Shown piece after piece: positions 34,028 to 43,707 of a DNA stretch of 64,000 nt. Source of the stretch: Sphingobacterium sp. N143 (GTDB lineage: Bacteria; Bacteroidota; Bacteroidia; Sphingobacteriales; Sphingobacteriaceae); assembly GCF_030325625.1 (NCBI RefSeq), contig NZ_JACAIS010000004.1:405846-469845 (forward strand). The letters are read 5' to 3'. Position 1 is the first letter of the stretch. Each line of letters begins with the position of its first letter. A program made the position numbers and the translations under genes. The notes below the pieces were generated by a model. The model was not told where the DNA came from and did no database searches. It saw only the letters and a program-made list of their open reading frames with translations.

Positions 34028-36253
34028 CTATAGTCCCAAAACTTTTTGTCCAATTTTAATATCTGGATAATCAATATCCGCTCCCAAAAGCATTTTAAGT
34101 TCAGAAGAAGATTTATCTGGATTCGCACGGATTACTTCAACAATACGATCAAGTTTAACCTGTTCTATCAATTCTGTCGCTTCCACTTCAGTTCCTACAA
34201 AGTTAATTAAATGTCCGTAGATTGTTCCCGCAACCATCCCGCGCTTACCTGCTATTTCTGCAATACTCATCCCCTCCTTAAACAGCTCTAAAGAAATTTC
34301 CTTTGTATCCAGTTTCTTGGCCCCTTCGTCATCCGTATTTTGTGCCGCTAATTCATCCTTTTCTTTTGTTCTAACCTGCGTAGCCACATCGAGCATAGCC
34401 GCTTGAAAATCTTCTCTTTTGGATAATGTTTCAGCAATAATCAGACAATGTTGCAACTGCTCACGCTTACGTTTATAATCTAATAATATTGCTTTCAGCT
34501 CATCAATATATTTCTTGGTCCTTTTTCGAATCTGGTACTCTTCGATGTGCTTTGTCAATGCTTCGATGAGATTCTTATCCATTCGAGGCAAAAACCAATT
34601 CACCGCAGCAGTTGACCGTTCACAGATCAAATCATAATTTATTGCATCTTTGTCCCGAAGAAGATCATAAAGGACAACAATAAATTTATGCGCCACTTTT
34701 TCTTGTGTCTGAAGCTGCTTAACGACTTCTTGAAAAAATTGAATCGCATTTTCCTTGCCATCTATATTGCGATCATCCATGGATTTAAGCAGCTCTGAAG
34801 TCTCCGCCAGCAACCCATCCCATCGGAAACCATTCATCAATATCTGACCTAAATAGTTCCGCTGGCATTGCTCCAAAATTTCATTGATATTAGATTGTGA
34901 TGCTGCACGCTGCGCAAACTCGACAACTTGATAATCTGTACGGATAGCATAGGCTGGAATAATGGATTTAAGCACAAGTCCATCTAAACTTGTCAATCGG
35001 CTTAAGGCTACATATACCTGACCTGCAGCAAAAGATGTTCCTGCATCAATGATCGCTTTTTGAAAGGTCAGCCCCTGGCTTTTATGAATAGTGATCGCCC
35101 AGGCCAAACGTAACGGAAACTGGGAAAATGTTCCCAAGATTTCCTCTTTAATCTGATCCTGCCCCTTGTCATAATTATAACGGATATTTTCCCAGGTTTC
35201 CCTTTTGACGGTCACCTGCTCCGAACCATCAGGAAACACAACCGATACCGTACCATGAATAGTATCAATATCCTTGACAGTGCCGATCTTACCATTATAA
35301 TATTTTCGTTCATCTCCAGAGTCGTTCCGGATAAACATGACCTGTGCACCTATTTTTAAAGATAATGTTTCTTCTGCAGGATAAGATCCTTGTGCAAAGT
35401 CATCCTTTACCACGGCTTTCAGATTTAACATCTTTCCGGGCAACGAGGCAAGTTTTGCACTGTTGATCTCATCCGCATTCCGATTATGGGATGTCAATGT
35501 AATATATTGCTCCTCCTCTTTCGGAACGAAATCCTGCTGGTAGTAGCCATTTAAGGTCGTCAGCATCTCATTGGTACATTGGTTATTCCGGATGGCATTC
35601 AGAATTGAAATAAAGCCTTCATCTTGTTGACGATAGATTTTATTGAGTTCCAGCATCACCAAAGGGCTATCCCTTAAAATTTTCGCATTAAAGAAAAATA
35701 CGGAAGAATAATGATCACGAAGGATGTTCCATTCCGCATCCTTGACCACTGGCGGTAATTGATACAAATCGCCAATAAATAACACCTGCAATCCTCCAAA
35801 AGGACGCATATCCCGGCGAACAGACTGTAATATCACATTAATTGCGTCTAAAGTATCTGCCCGTACCATGGATACCTCATCAATAATCAGCAATTCAAGC
35901 TCCTGTAAAATTGCACGGCGTTGCTTGGTCAGCTTAATCGTACTGAATAATCGTGATTTGTTGTAAATATGACTATCCTGTTCATCCCAACGCAATTCAT
36001 AATCTTCCACAAAAGTCCCAAAAGGCAGCCAGAACAACGAATGTAAGGTAGTTCCACCAGCATTCATGGCCGCCACCCCAGTAGGTGCGGTAATGGCCAT
36101 CTTTTTATAGCTATGCTCGCGAATATACTTCAAGAAAGTCGTTTTTCCTGTTCCTGCCTTCCCTGTAATAAATACATTCTGATTGGTTTGATTAACAAAC
36201 GCAACAGCCTGCATAAAGGCCGTATTTTCCCGGTCTACTTGAAAATTTGACAT
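34028..36253 (-). CDS. Pif1-like superfamily 1B DNA helicase with C-terminal helix-turn-helix domain
   Basis: The 741-residue protein has the Walker A motif ITGKAGTGKTTF (about 30-41) and Walker B LLIIDEVSMV. Helicase motif III is GLQVLFIGDLYQLPPV, and the C-terminal motif is TIHKSQGLTF with VALSRLTSLDGL. These are the hallmarks of Pif1/RecD-type 5'-3' helicases. The last 110 residues hold a HTH_40-type domain (FKEGMSIAEIAGKRGMVAGTI), a fusion common in Bacteroidota. It probably unwinds difficult DNA structures. It is transcribed alone upstream of the ATP synthase operon. Confidence 0.92.
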   Translation of the reverse strand: MSNFQVDRENTAFMQAVAFVNQTNQNVFITGKAGTGKTTFLKYIREHSYKKMAITAPTGVAAMNAGGTTLHSLFWLPFGTFVEDYELRWDEQDSHIYNKSRLFSTIKLTKQRRAILQELELLIIDEVSMVRADTLDAINVILQSVRRDMRPFGGLQVLFIGDLYQLPPVVKDAEWNILRDHYSSVFFFNAKILRDSPLVMLELNKIYRQQDEGFISILNAIRNNQCTNEMLTTLNGYYQQDFVPKEEEQYITLTSHNRNADEINSAKLASLPGKMLNLKAVVKDDFAQGSYPAEETLSLKIGAQVMFIRNDSGDERKYYNGKIGTVKDIDTIHGTVSVVFPDGSEQVTVKRETWENIRYNYDKGQDQIKEEILGTFSQFPLRLAWAITIHKSQGLTFQKAIIDAGTSFAAGQVYVALSRLTSLDGLVLKSIIPAYAIRTDYQVVEFAQRAASQSNINEILEQCQRNYLGQILMNGFRWDGLLAETSELLKSMDDRNIDGKENAIQFFQEVVKQLQTQEKVAHKFIVVLYDLLRDKDAINYDLICERSTAAVNWFLPRMDKNLIEALTKHIEEYQIRKRTKKYIDELKAILLDYKRKREQLQHCLIIAETLSKREDFQAAMLDVATQVRTKEKDELAAQNTDDEGAKKLDTKEISLELFKEGMSIAEIAGKRGMVAGTIYGHLINFVGTEVEATELIEQVKLDRIVEVIRANPDKSSSELKMLLGADIDYPDIKIGQKVLGL

Positions 36254-36450
36254 ATCTTGAAATTAGATTGATCACAAAACTAATGATTTCCTTCTTAACT
36301 TCCACTGCCCCTCTGGATATGGCCACCCGGCAAAACACCGCTTAGGAGAGGGAAATACACAAAGCTAAAACGGTTAACTAAATTTATTAACGGATTTTTT
36401 TTATATTTAGCTGCTGAATTAACGATTAACAAATTTTTAGAATTTTTAAC

Positions 36451-36948
36451 ATGGCTATAGATAAAATCGCATTGTTTGAAAAAGTACAAGAGATGCTGAC
36501 TTCCAAGGGTTTTCGTATTGAAAAATCAGATGCAGCTCGTCCTTGGGGAGGATTCTTTGTTATTGACGAATCTCAAGCGCAAGAATTCGCTAACGAATAT
36601 TTCGGTGGAATGGATGTTCAGGAATTAAAAATTTCCGGAAAATTAAGTCCAAAAATTCTGATTGTTGCACCTGACAAAAGACTTTCTTGGCAATACCACC
36701 ACCGTCGTGCCGAAATCTGGCGGGTTATTCAAGGAAATGTCGGTGTGATGGTATCCGATACAGATGAAGAATCTGTCGTATCAACATTAAGGGAAGGTGA
36801 AACCATTCGACTACGACAAGGTCAACGTCATCGCCTGATCGGATTGGATGGATTTGGCATCTTGGCCGAAATATGGCAGCATACCGATGCCAGCAACCCT
36901 TCGGATGAGGATGACATCGTCCGTGTTCAAGATGATTTTGGAAGATAA
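36451..36948 (+). CDS. Cupin protein of the mannose-6-phosphate isomerase type
   Basis: The 165-residue protein is a single cupin domain. The metal-binding motif is spread over WQYHHRRAEIW (His, His, Glu) and GQRHRLIG (His). The C-terminus EDDIVRVQDDFGR matches the end of type II mannose-6-phosphate isomerase/mannose-1-phosphate guanylyltransferase proteins. It has only the isomerase-like half, with no nucleotidyltransferase. Such stand-alone proteins in Bacteroidota are often labelled phosphoheptose isomerase. The actual sugar phosphate is uncertain. It is a single-gene unit that ends in a hairpin terminator. Confidence 0.75.
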   Translation: MAIDKIALFEKVQEMLTSKGFRIEKSDAARPWGGFFVIDESQAQEFANEYFGGMDVQELKISGKLSPKILIVAPDKRLSWQYHHRRAEIWRVIQGNVGVMVSDTDEESVVSTLREGETIRLRQGQRHRLIGLDGFGILAEIWQHTDASNPSDEDDIVRVQDDFGR

Positions 36949-36969
36949 TATTGCTTCCACCCCCTACTG

Positions 36970-37009
36970 AACAGAGATAGTCCAATTATTGGCTTATCTC
37001 TGTTTTTTC
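36970..37009 (+). terminator. Terminator after the cupin gene
   Basis: Arms AACAGAGATA and TATCTCTGTT enclose an inner small stem (CCAAT / ATTGG), followed by TTTTTTC. It lies about 20 bases past the cupin stop. Confidence 0.85.
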
Positions 37010-37222
37010 TTATAGCCTATTCCAAAGCTTAGATTCAAACTCAATATTCCTCAACATATATGGCAATTCGGTTCATAACCAGGTCGTCCTTATCATGACA
37101 ACCCTTAGCAGCAACACTGATCTACCCGCACTCTTCCACAAACGGACAATTCTCAAAAAAACAGCAAACGATCAATATCTAAAAAATTTAGTCTTATACT
37201 ACATATCGTAGTTTATTTTTTT

Positions 37223-37230
37223 TACTTTTG
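37223..37230 (+). promoter_or_regulatory. Putative -7 promoter box of parE
   Basis: TACTTTTG matches TAnnTTTG and lies 22 bases before the parE ATG. No clear -33 TTTG was found 19-21 bases upstream. Confidence 0.5.
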
Positions 37231-37252
37231 TTAGCTAAGTTCACATAAATTT

Positions 37253-39106
37253 ATGAGTACATATAACGAAGACAGTATTAGGTCCCTGGATTGGAAAGAG
37301 CATATCCGCCTTCGTCCAGGCATGTACATTGGAAAGTTGGGGGACGGTTCGGCCTATGATGATGGTATCTATGTTTTATTGAAAGAGGTCGTCGATAATT
37401 CGATTGATGAGTTTGTGATGGGTGCCGGCAAAACCATTGATATTACGGTAAACGAAAATAAAGTTTCCGTACGTGATTATGGCCGGGGAATTCCCATTGG
37501 TTCTGTCGTGGATGTCGTTTCTAAAATCAATACCGGGGGTAAATATGACAGCAAGGCTTTTCAAAAGTCCGTAGGTCTAAATGGGGTAGGTACTAAAGCC
37601 GTGAATGCCTTATCCAGTCAGTTCACCGTACAATCATACCGGCAAAATATCACACGTATTGCTCAATTTTCCCAAGGCGAATTGGTTAATGATGAACAAA
37701 AAGATACCACGCAACGCAACGGTACAGCCGTAACGTTTTATCCGGACGATTCCATTTTCCGGAATTATAAATATCGACTAGAGTTTGTTGAAAATATGAT
37801 CTGGAATTATGTATTTCTGAATTCCGGTCTAACCATCAACTTTAATAATCAAAAATTTGTCTCCGAGCACGGTCTTAAAGACTTATTGGAAAGAAATATT
37901 GACGCTGAATCCATGCGTTATCCAATTATTCACCTCCGCGGGGAAGATATTGAAATAGCGATGACCCATGGTCAACAATATGGAGAAGAATATTACTCTT
38001 TTGTCAATGGACAGCATACAACACAAGGAGGAACACATCAGGCCGCCTTTCGCGAGGCAATTGTAAAAACGGTACGCGAATTCTATAGAAAAGAATTCGA
38101 CGCTTCGGATATCCGATCATCTATTATTGGAGCAATCGCTATCAAAGTTCAAGAACCTGTCTTTGAGTCGCAAACAAAAACAAAACTTGGTTCTCAAAGC
38201 GTTGGCCCGGAAGGCCCGACAGTCAGGACTTTCATCAATGATTTTGTCAAAAAAGCATTGGATGATTATCTTCATAAGAACCCAGGTACCGCAGACGCGC
38301 TCCAAAAGCGTATCCTTCAATCCGAACGTGAACGTAAAGATATCGCTGGCATCAAAAAACTTGCCAATGAAAGAGCAAAAAAAGCCTCTTTACACAACCG
38401 TAAATTACGTGACTGCAAGGTTCATTTCAGTGATAAAAATGAACGCAATCAGGAGACTACACTATTCATCACGGAGGGAGACTCCGCATCAGGATCAATT
38501 ACCAAATCACGGGATGTGCAGACCCAGGCTGTTTTCAGCCTCAAAGGAAAACCCCTAAACTCTTATGGCATGTCCAAAAAAATCGTTTATGAAAACGAAG
38601 AGTTTAACCTCCTGCAACATGCACTGAATATCGAAGACGGCTTAGATGGACTCCGTTACAATAATATTGTTATTGCTACAGATGCCGATGTCGATGGAAT
38701 GCATATCCGTCTCTTGCTATTGACATTTTTCTTGCAGTTTTTTCCGGACCTGGTCAAAGCAGGTCACGTATCAATCCTTCAGACACCATTATTCAGGGTC
38801 CGAAATAAAAAAGAAACGATCTACTGTTATTCAGACGAAGAAAGACAAAGAGCAATTGCCAAACTGGGTGCTAAACCTGAGATCACACGATTCAAAGGTT
38901 TGGGCGAGATATCACCTTCTGAATTTGGTTTATTTATCGGAAAAGACATCCGTCTTGATCCTGTTATCCTGTCAAAAGACAATAAGATCCAACAGTTACT
39001 AGAATACTATATGGGTAAAAACACGCCGGACAGACAAAAACACATTGTTGAAAATCTCCGCGTAGAAGTTGACCTTGAAGAAGAGCTAACAAAAAAAGCG
39101 GGTTAA
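37253..39106 (+). CDS. parE: DNA topoisomerase IV subunit B
   Basis: The 617-residue type IIA topoisomerase ATPase subunit has a GHKL ATPase domain ([10 protein letters not shown] with the catalytic Glu; [12 protein letters not shown] as the ATP lid). A transducer domain follows. The TOPRIM domain has EGDSASGS and [10 protein letters not shown], the Mg-binding acidic residues. With ParC it separates linked daughter chromosomes. The [12 protein letters not shown] start and 617-residue length fit ParE of Bacteroidota better than GyrB. The next gene is purU rather than parC. The stop codon lies within a terminator hairpin. Confidence 0.92.
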   Translation: MSTYNEDSIRSLDWKEHIRLRPGMYIGKLGDGSAYDDGIYVLLKEVVDNSIDEFVMGAGKTIDITVNENKVSVRDYGRGIPIGSVVDVVSKINTGGKYDSKAFQKSVGLNGVGTKAVNALSSQFTVQSYRQNITRIAQFSQGELVNDEQKDTTQRNGTAVTFYPDDSIFRNYKYRLEFVENMIWNYVFLNSGLTINFNNQKFVSEHGLKDLLERNIDAESMRYPIIHLRGEDIEIAMTHGQQYGEEYYSFVNGQHTTQGGTHQAAFREAIVKTVREFYRKEFDASDIRSSIIGAIAIKVQEPVFESQTKTKLGSQSVGPEGPTVRTFINDFVKKALDDYLHKNPGTADALQKRILQSERERKDIAGIKKLANERAKKASLHNRKLRDCKVHFSDKNERNQETTLFITEGDSASGSITKSRDVQTQAVFSLKGKPLNSYGMSKKIVYENEEFNLLQHALNIEDGLDGLRYNNIVIATDADVDGMHIRLLLLTFFLQFFPDLVKAGHVSILQTPLFRVRNKKETIYCYSDEERQRAIAKLGAKPEITRFKGLGEISPSEFGLFIGKDIRLDPVILSKDNKIQQLLEYYMGKNTPDRQKHIVENLRVEVDLEEELTKKAG

Positions 39107-39123
39107 TCTTAACCCGCTTTTTT
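39091..39123 (+). terminator. Terminator overlapping the parE stop codon
   Basis: AAAAAAGCGGGTTAA and TTAACCCGCTTTTTT form a perfect stem with a 3-base loop. The parE stop TAA (39104-39106) is inside the left arm. purU begins 27 bases beyond, so either this hairpin is leaky or purU has its own promoter within parE. Confidence 0.85.
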
Positions 39124-39149
39124 ACCAACCAACCTACAACCAATATTTC

Positions 39150-39992
39150 ATGTACAACCAAACCTTAATCCTGATCCAATGCCAAGATGCCGTTGGCCTG
39201 GTCGCCAATATTTCAAATACGTTAGCAAAATATCAGCTCAATATTGTTACCATGCGCGAGTATGTGGATGAAGAATTCAATAAATTCTTCGTCCGTGTGG
39301 TCTGTCATGGCCTGGTTGCCGATCCTGCTCAGCTCACCAGCTCCTTAATGGAAGTACTTCCACCTGCAGCTCAAATACAGATCAATCCCAGCAACCGTAA
39401 GAAAATCATTGTCCTTGTCACCAAAGAACACCATTGTCTCGCCGATATCCTTGTACGACAGCATTTCGAAACATGGGGCGCCGAAGTTCAAGCTGTTATT
39501 GGCAATTATGAAACCCTCCGCTCCTTTACTGAAAAATTTGAAATTCCATTCCATTGTATTTCGCATGAAAATCTAACTAAGGAAACTTTTGAAGAGCAAT
39601 TGATGCTGCAGATCAACCAATATCAGTTTGATTATATTATTCTTGCCAAATTTATGCGAATTCTATCTCCCGAATTTGTCAGCATCTTTGAAAATAAACT
39701 GGTCAACATCCATCATTCCTTTCTTCCTGCATTTATTGGTGCCAATCCCTACAAACAAGCCCATGCAAGGGGCGTCAAAATCATTGGGGCCACAGCTCAT
39801 TTTGTCACTGACCAGCTCGATGAAGGCCCCATCATTGTACAAGATATACGTCATGTCAACCATAACTATACCGTGAAAGATATGGTAACAGCTGGGAAGG
39901 AAATAGAAAAGGCTGTTTTAAGCAGAGCAATCCGCTTACTCAGTGAAGATCGTGTCATGCGCAATGACTATAAAACCATTGTATTCGAATAG
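39150..39992 (+). CDS. purU: Formyltetrahydrofolate deformylase
   Basis: The 280-residue protein has an N-terminal ACT regulatory domain (about 1-80; DAVGLVANISNTLAKYQLNIV). A formyltransferase-fold catalytic domain follows, with VNIHHSFLPAFIGANPYKQAH (catalytic His) and ATAHFVTDQLDEGPII (catalytic Asp). PurU hydrolyses 10-formyltetrahydrofolate to formate and tetrahydrofolate, balancing one-carbon units and supplying formate for purine synthesis. It follows parE after a terminator-like hairpin. The length and motifs are normal. Confidence 0.95.
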   Translation: MYNQTLILIQCQDAVGLVANISNTLAKYQLNIVTMREYVDEEFNKFFVRVVCHGLVADPAQLTSSLMEVLPPAAQIQINPSNRKKIIVLVTKEHHCLADILVRQHFETWGAEVQAVIGNYETLRSFTEKFEIPFHCISHENLTKETFEEQLMLQINQYQFDYIILAKFMRILSPEFVSIFENKLVNIHHSFLPAFIGANPYKQAHARGVKIIGATAHFVTDQLDEGPIIVQDIRHVNHNYTVKDMVTAGKEIEKAVLSRAIRLLSEDRVMRNDYKTIVFE

Positions 39993-40075
39993 TGATTACA
40001 ATCATCCCCCAATGCAACAATCATTACTTTTTTGTAACATTATTCTCGATTATTTCGTAAAAGAAATATTTAAGA

Positions 40076-41854
40076 ATGACGCATACTTTTCATATCCCTG
40101 TATTAGGGCTAGCTTTCTCCATAGACTCGGCAATCAAAGTTGCCCGGTATGGTATTTCGTCCGTAATATCTATCGTTGACGATGAACTTATAGAGCGAAT
40201 GCGCAGCTATTACTGCGGACAATACCAGATTCCCTATCGGCCCATACAAAAAACGGAAGAAGATTACCGGGCAAAGAGGATCAAAACTTATCTCAACCTG
40301 GTTCAGCATTTGGTGAATAAACAGCTAGAAGAGCTGAAACATCAACAATTTACGGCAGATTCCGAATTGACAAAGTATTTCCAGCTCTTACCAGATGCTC
40401 ATCCTTCAAAGCCAATCTATCATGCCATGGAAATTGAAACAAATCTTGCGATTAAGACCGAGCTTCAGGATCTTTTGATCAACTACCTTAAACCAGGAGA
40501 AATTGATGTCAATATCATGTCCAAAGTCGATAAGATGAATTATAAGAATGGCATCGATCTGGGACAAAGATACTCAGATGCCTTAGCAGCCTTACGGGGG
40601 TTTGCAAACTCATCACTACATTCTTCCGTTGTTCTTTCTGCAGGAATGAATCCAAACCTATATGCCTATCTCGCTGAATTACCAACTTTCTTCCCACATA
40701 ATGACAGCACATTCGACAAAAAAGTTGTGTTGAAAGTAAGTGATTTCCGGTCAGCTCTCATTCAGGCAAAATACCTGACAAAACGTGGTGTATGGATATC
40801 CGAATTCAGGGTAGAATCTGGGTTGAATTGCGGTGGTCATGCTTTCGCAACGGACGGTTTTCTATTGGGGCCAATCCTGGAAGAATTCAAGGAGAAAAAA
40901 GAAAATTTAAAAACTGAACTGTTTACAATTTATAAAGAATACTGGTCCCAAAAAGGAATACAGCTGGCACATCCACCCCTGATTAAATATACCGTCCAAG
41001 GTGGTGTCGGCACCTCGACCGAACATCAGTTTCTACTGAATTACTATCATTTTGATGCTGTTGGATGGGGGTCTCCCTTTTTAATGGTCCCTGAAGCCAC
41101 TACTGTTGATCAAGAAACATTAAAAGCACTCGAACACGCAGAAAAAGAAGACTTCTATTGTAGTGGAGCGTCTCCTTTAGGAGTTCCATTCAACAATTTC
41201 AGACCTAGTACTGCCGAACGCCTACGTTTAGAACGTATCAAAAAAGGTAGGCCGGGAAGTCCCTGCAAAAAAGAATTTCTTGTTTCAAATACCGAATTCA
41301 GTGACAGGCCAATCTGTACCGCATCCCGGCAGTACCAACATCAAAAAATTCAGGAATTAAAAAGACAGAACCTGTCACCAAGAGAATACAATAGCGCTTT
41401 TGAAGCCATTACGGAAAAAACCTGTCTATGTGAAGGCTTGGCAGCTCCAGCTTATCTCAAATATAACATCAAAAAGAACAAGGAACAGACTGCTGTATCC
41501 ATCTGTCCAGGACCTAATCTGGTGTGGTTCAAAAAACAATATTCATTGAAGGAAATGATCGATCATATCTACGGTCGCATCTCCCTTCTCGACAATACCA
41601 ATAGGCCTTTTATGCTCATCAACGAGCTTAATCTCTATATCGATCATCTCCAAAAATATGTGATAGATCATCAAAATAGTATTAACGATAAGAAAATAAA
41701 ATACATTTCCAAATTCAAAGCGCAGCTAGAGACAGGCATCATGTACTATGATAAACTGCTGCTGCACTTATCTACCATGCCCAAAAATATCATAAACACA
41801 ATACCCCTTCAGCTCCAACAAGCATCAATTCGGTTAAATGATATACATTTTTAG
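40076..41854 (+). CDS. Conserved protein of unknown function, possible TIM-barrel enzyme with many cysteines
   Basis: I do not recognise a characterised family for this 592-residue protein. The N-terminus (PVLGLAFSIDSAIKVARYGI, then SSVISIVDDELIERM) reads like the first strand and helix of a TIM barrel. The middle has LNCGGHAFATDG and YTVQGGVGTSTEHQFLL, then VGWGSPFLMVPEA, glycine-rich loops like those of FMN-dependent glutamate-synthase or nitronate monooxygenase barrels. Cysteines cluster in CGGHAF, YCSGASPLG, GSPCKK, RPICTAS, KTCLCEGL and SICPGP, which could bind metal or an Fe-S cluster. No signal peptide is seen. It follows purU by 83 bases and ends in a strong terminator. Function cannot be assigned. 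Confidence 0.8.
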   Translation: MTHTFHIPVLGLAFSIDSAIKVARYGISSVISIVDDELIERMRSYYCGQYQIPYRPIQKTEEDYRAKRIKTYLNLVQHLVNKQLEELKHQQFTADSELTKYFQLLPDAHPSKPIYHAMEIETNLAIKTELQDLLINYLKPGEIDVNIMSKVDKMNYKNGIDLGQRYSDALAALRGFANSSLHSSVVLSAGMNPNLYAYLAELPTFFPHNDSTFDKKVVLKVSDFRSALIQAKYLTKRGVWISEFRVESGLNCGGHAFATDGFLLGPILEEFKEKKENLKTELFTIYKEYWSQKGIQLAHPPLIKYTVQGGVGTSTEHQFLLNYYHFDAVGWGSPFLMVPEATTVDQETLKALEHAEKEDFYCSGASPLGVPFNNFRPSTAERLRLERIKKGRPGSPCKKEFLVSNTEFSDRPICTASRQYQHQKIQELKRQNLSPREYNSAFEAITEKTCLCEGLAAPAYLKYNIKKNKEQTAVSICPGPNLVWFKKQYSLKEMIDHIYGRISLLDNTNRPFMLINELNLYIDHLQKYVIDHQNSINDKKIKYISKFKAQLETGIMYYDKLLLHLSTMPKNIINTIPLQLQQASIRLNDIHF

Positions 41855-41869
41855 CAACTGAACAAAAAA

Positions 41870-41900
41870 AACGCGGGACGTTATATCACCGTCCCGCGTT
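41870..41900. terminator. Bidirectional terminator
   Basis: GC-rich arms ACGCGGGACG and CGTCCCGCGT surround a 9-base AT-rich loop. An A-run precedes it on the plus side, serving the minus direction as a T-run. It separates the convergent 592-residue gene and the rRNA methyltransferase gene, 25 bases from the latter's stop. Confidence 0.8.
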
Positions 41901-41925
41901 ACTAAGCCATTACTTTCCGTAAGAT

Positions 41926-42831
41926 TTACTTCGCTATTTTACGGAATTTCCCAAAAACCCCCAAGGGCAATTTAGGACCAGCAGTTGCTTGCAGAAAAAG
42001 CTCCCCAATCTCAAGATTTTCCACTTTTGGAAAAGCTGTTTTTATCAGATTTTCCACAATCACAGAGGAGAAACCTAAAGAATAGGTATTCAAGATCAAG
42101 AAATGCTCTTTGGGATCCAACAATTGGACCACGTCAGTCATCATCTCCATAATATGATCTTCTAACTTCCATTTTTCTCCTTTTGGTCCATGTCCGTACG
42201 CTGGCGGATCTAATATGATCCCATTATATGTATTTCCTCTTTTCAGCTCACGCTTTACAAATTTCAGTGCATCTTCAACCACCCAACGAATATTGTCCAG
42301 ATTAGAAATCTCCATATTCTCATTTGCCCAGGTCACGACCTGCTTAATGGAGTCAACATGTGTGGTATCTGCGCCCGCAGCCTTCGCAATCAATGATGCT
42401 CCACCCGTATAGGCAAATAGATTTAAGACCTTCGGCTTATCAGTTTGGAAAGAACGAACAGATTCCGAAATATAGTCCCAATTGACTGCTTGCTCAGGAA
42501 ATATCCCAACATGCTTAAACGAAGTCAATCCTAACCTAAACTTGATAGCTACATCGTCATTTTTATATTGAACATGCCAACGGTCCTGGATCTTTGGGTT
42601 CTTCTTCAACCACTCTCCCGAAGTTGCCGAACGCCCCTTGAACTTGATATGATAACGTTTGTTCCATTCTGCATCCCCCAAAGCCTTGGGCCATACGGCC
42701 TGTGGTTCTGGTCTTATTAAAATCAAATCGCCAAAACGTTCCAATTTCTCAAAATCACCACAATCAATAAGTTCATAGTCCTTCCAATGTTGTGGAGTCA
42801 ATAGTTGTATATTTGTTGCTGCCAAAATCAA
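41926..42831 (-). CDS. Class I SAM-dependent rRNA methyltransferase (RlmI-like), TTG start
   Basis: The 301-residue protein has the SAM-binding motif VLNLFAYTGGASLIAKAAG, the acidic DSIKQVVTWA motif II and the catalytic-type motif ILDPPAYGHG. These are typical of RlmI/RlmK-type 23S rRNA cytosine methyltransferases. It lacks the N-terminal PUA domain of full RlmI. There is no ATG at the 5' end; TTG at 42829-42831 (or 42825) is the best start, and the predicted promoter box is only about ten bases upstream. The identity of the methylated base is not known. Confidence 0.82.
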   Translation of the reverse strand: MILAATNIQLLTPQHWKDYELIDCGDFEKLERFGDLILIRPEPQAVWPKALGDAEWNKRYHIKFKGRSATSGEWLKKNPKIQDRWHVQYKNDDVAIKFRLGLTSFKHVGIFPEQAVNWDYISESVRSFQTDKPKVLNLFAYTGGASLIAKAAGADTTHVDSIKQVVTWANENMEISNLDNIRWVVEDALKFVKRELKRGNTYNGIILDPPAYGHGPKGEKWKLEDHIMEMMTDVVQLLDPKEHFLILNTYSLGFSSVIVENLIKTAFPKVENLEIGELFLQATAGPKLPLGVFGKFRKIAK

Positions 42832-42841
42832 AATTTTCCGA

Positions 42842-42849
42842 CAAAACTA
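42842..42849 (-). promoter_or_regulatory. Putative -7 promoter box of the rRNA methyltransferase gene
   Basis: TAGTTTTG on the minus strand matches TAnnTTTG. It ends 11 bases before the likely TTG start, so the leader would be only a few bases long. Confidence 0.45.
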
Positions 42850-42939
42850 AACTAAATTTCAATATAAATGAAATCCGGCCTTTCTTTAGGCAATTCAGGC
42901 ACACAGATTAAGAATATAAAAACTGGACATTTTCACTCC

Positions 42940-43698
42940 TTATTGGCCCATAGATGCTTTAGCACTTTTCATTAAAGGACTTGCAAACACAAAATTATTC
43001 AACTCTTCCACATCTGACTTCATCATATCTTTATTGGACCCTTCCCAGAATTTCTGTCCTTTATGCAGAAACAAAATATACTCTCCAATTCCCATCACAG
43101 AATTCATATCATGTGTAACAACCACAGTCGTGCATTTTAATTCTTGCGTAATTTTAAGCACCAGTTCATCAATAACGATAGATGTCTCTGGATCCAAGCC
43201 TGAATTGGGTTCATCACAGAAAAGATATTTGGGATTCATACTGATGGCGCGGGCGATTCCTACACGTTTTTTCATCCCCCCAGAAAGTTCTGCAGGAAAC
43301 AATTTATTCCGTCCTTCTAGATTCACCTGCTCCAAACAATGATTTGCCCGGTCCAATTTTTCAGATTTGGACATTTCCGTAAACATGTCCAAGGAAAACA
43401 TGATATTTTGTTCCACGGTCATCGAATCGAACAATGCTGAATTCTGAAAAAGCATTCCGATTTCTTTACGAATAGGCACTCGCTCCTCAAAGTTCATCCG
43501 TGTAAAATCTTGTTTATCGAACAATACTTTTCCTTTTTCAGGATGATGTAATCCTACAATGCATTTTAACAAGGTACTTTTTCCAGATCCAGACCCACCA
43601 ATAATCAAGCTTACTTTTCCAGGTTCAAAGTTTGCACTAATCCCCTTTAACACATGGTTGTCACCAAATGATTTATTTATATTTTCAATCTGAATCAT
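42940..43698 (-). CDS. MlaF-type ABC transporter ATP-binding protein
   Basis: The 252-residue ATPase has Walker A GGSGSGKSTLLKC, the Q-loop LFQNSALFDSMTV, signature LSGGMKKRVGIARA, Walker B YLFCDEPNSGLDPETS and the H-loop VVTHDMNS. The close match of LSGGMKKRVGIARA and DEPNSGLDP is typical of MlaF ATPases that drive lipid movement between the two membranes. It lies 9 bases after the MlaE-type permease gene. No substrate-binding MlaD protein is encoded beside it. Confidence 0.9.
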   Translation of the reverse strand: MIQIENINKSFGDNHVLKGISANFEPGKVSLIIGGSGSGKSTLLKCIVGLHHPEKGKVLFDKQDFTRMNFEERVPIRKEIGMLFQNSALFDSMTVEQNIMFSLDMFTEMSKSEKLDRANHCLEQVNLEGRNKLFPAELSGGMKKRVGIARAISMNPKYLFCDEPNSGLDPETSIVIDELVLKITQELKCTTVVVTHDMNSVMGIGEYILFLHKGQKFWEGSNKDMMKSDVEELNNFVFASPLMKSAKASMGQ

Positions 43699-43707
43699 AG
43701 AATCTCT

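Larger units (their letters stand above)
36949..37252. other. Intergenic region, cupin to parE
   Basis: This 304-base gap holds the cupin terminator at its left and the parE -7 box at its right. Between them no open frame, RNA or repeat could be supported. It is AT-rich, and its middle part shows no clear structure. Confidence 0.6.
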
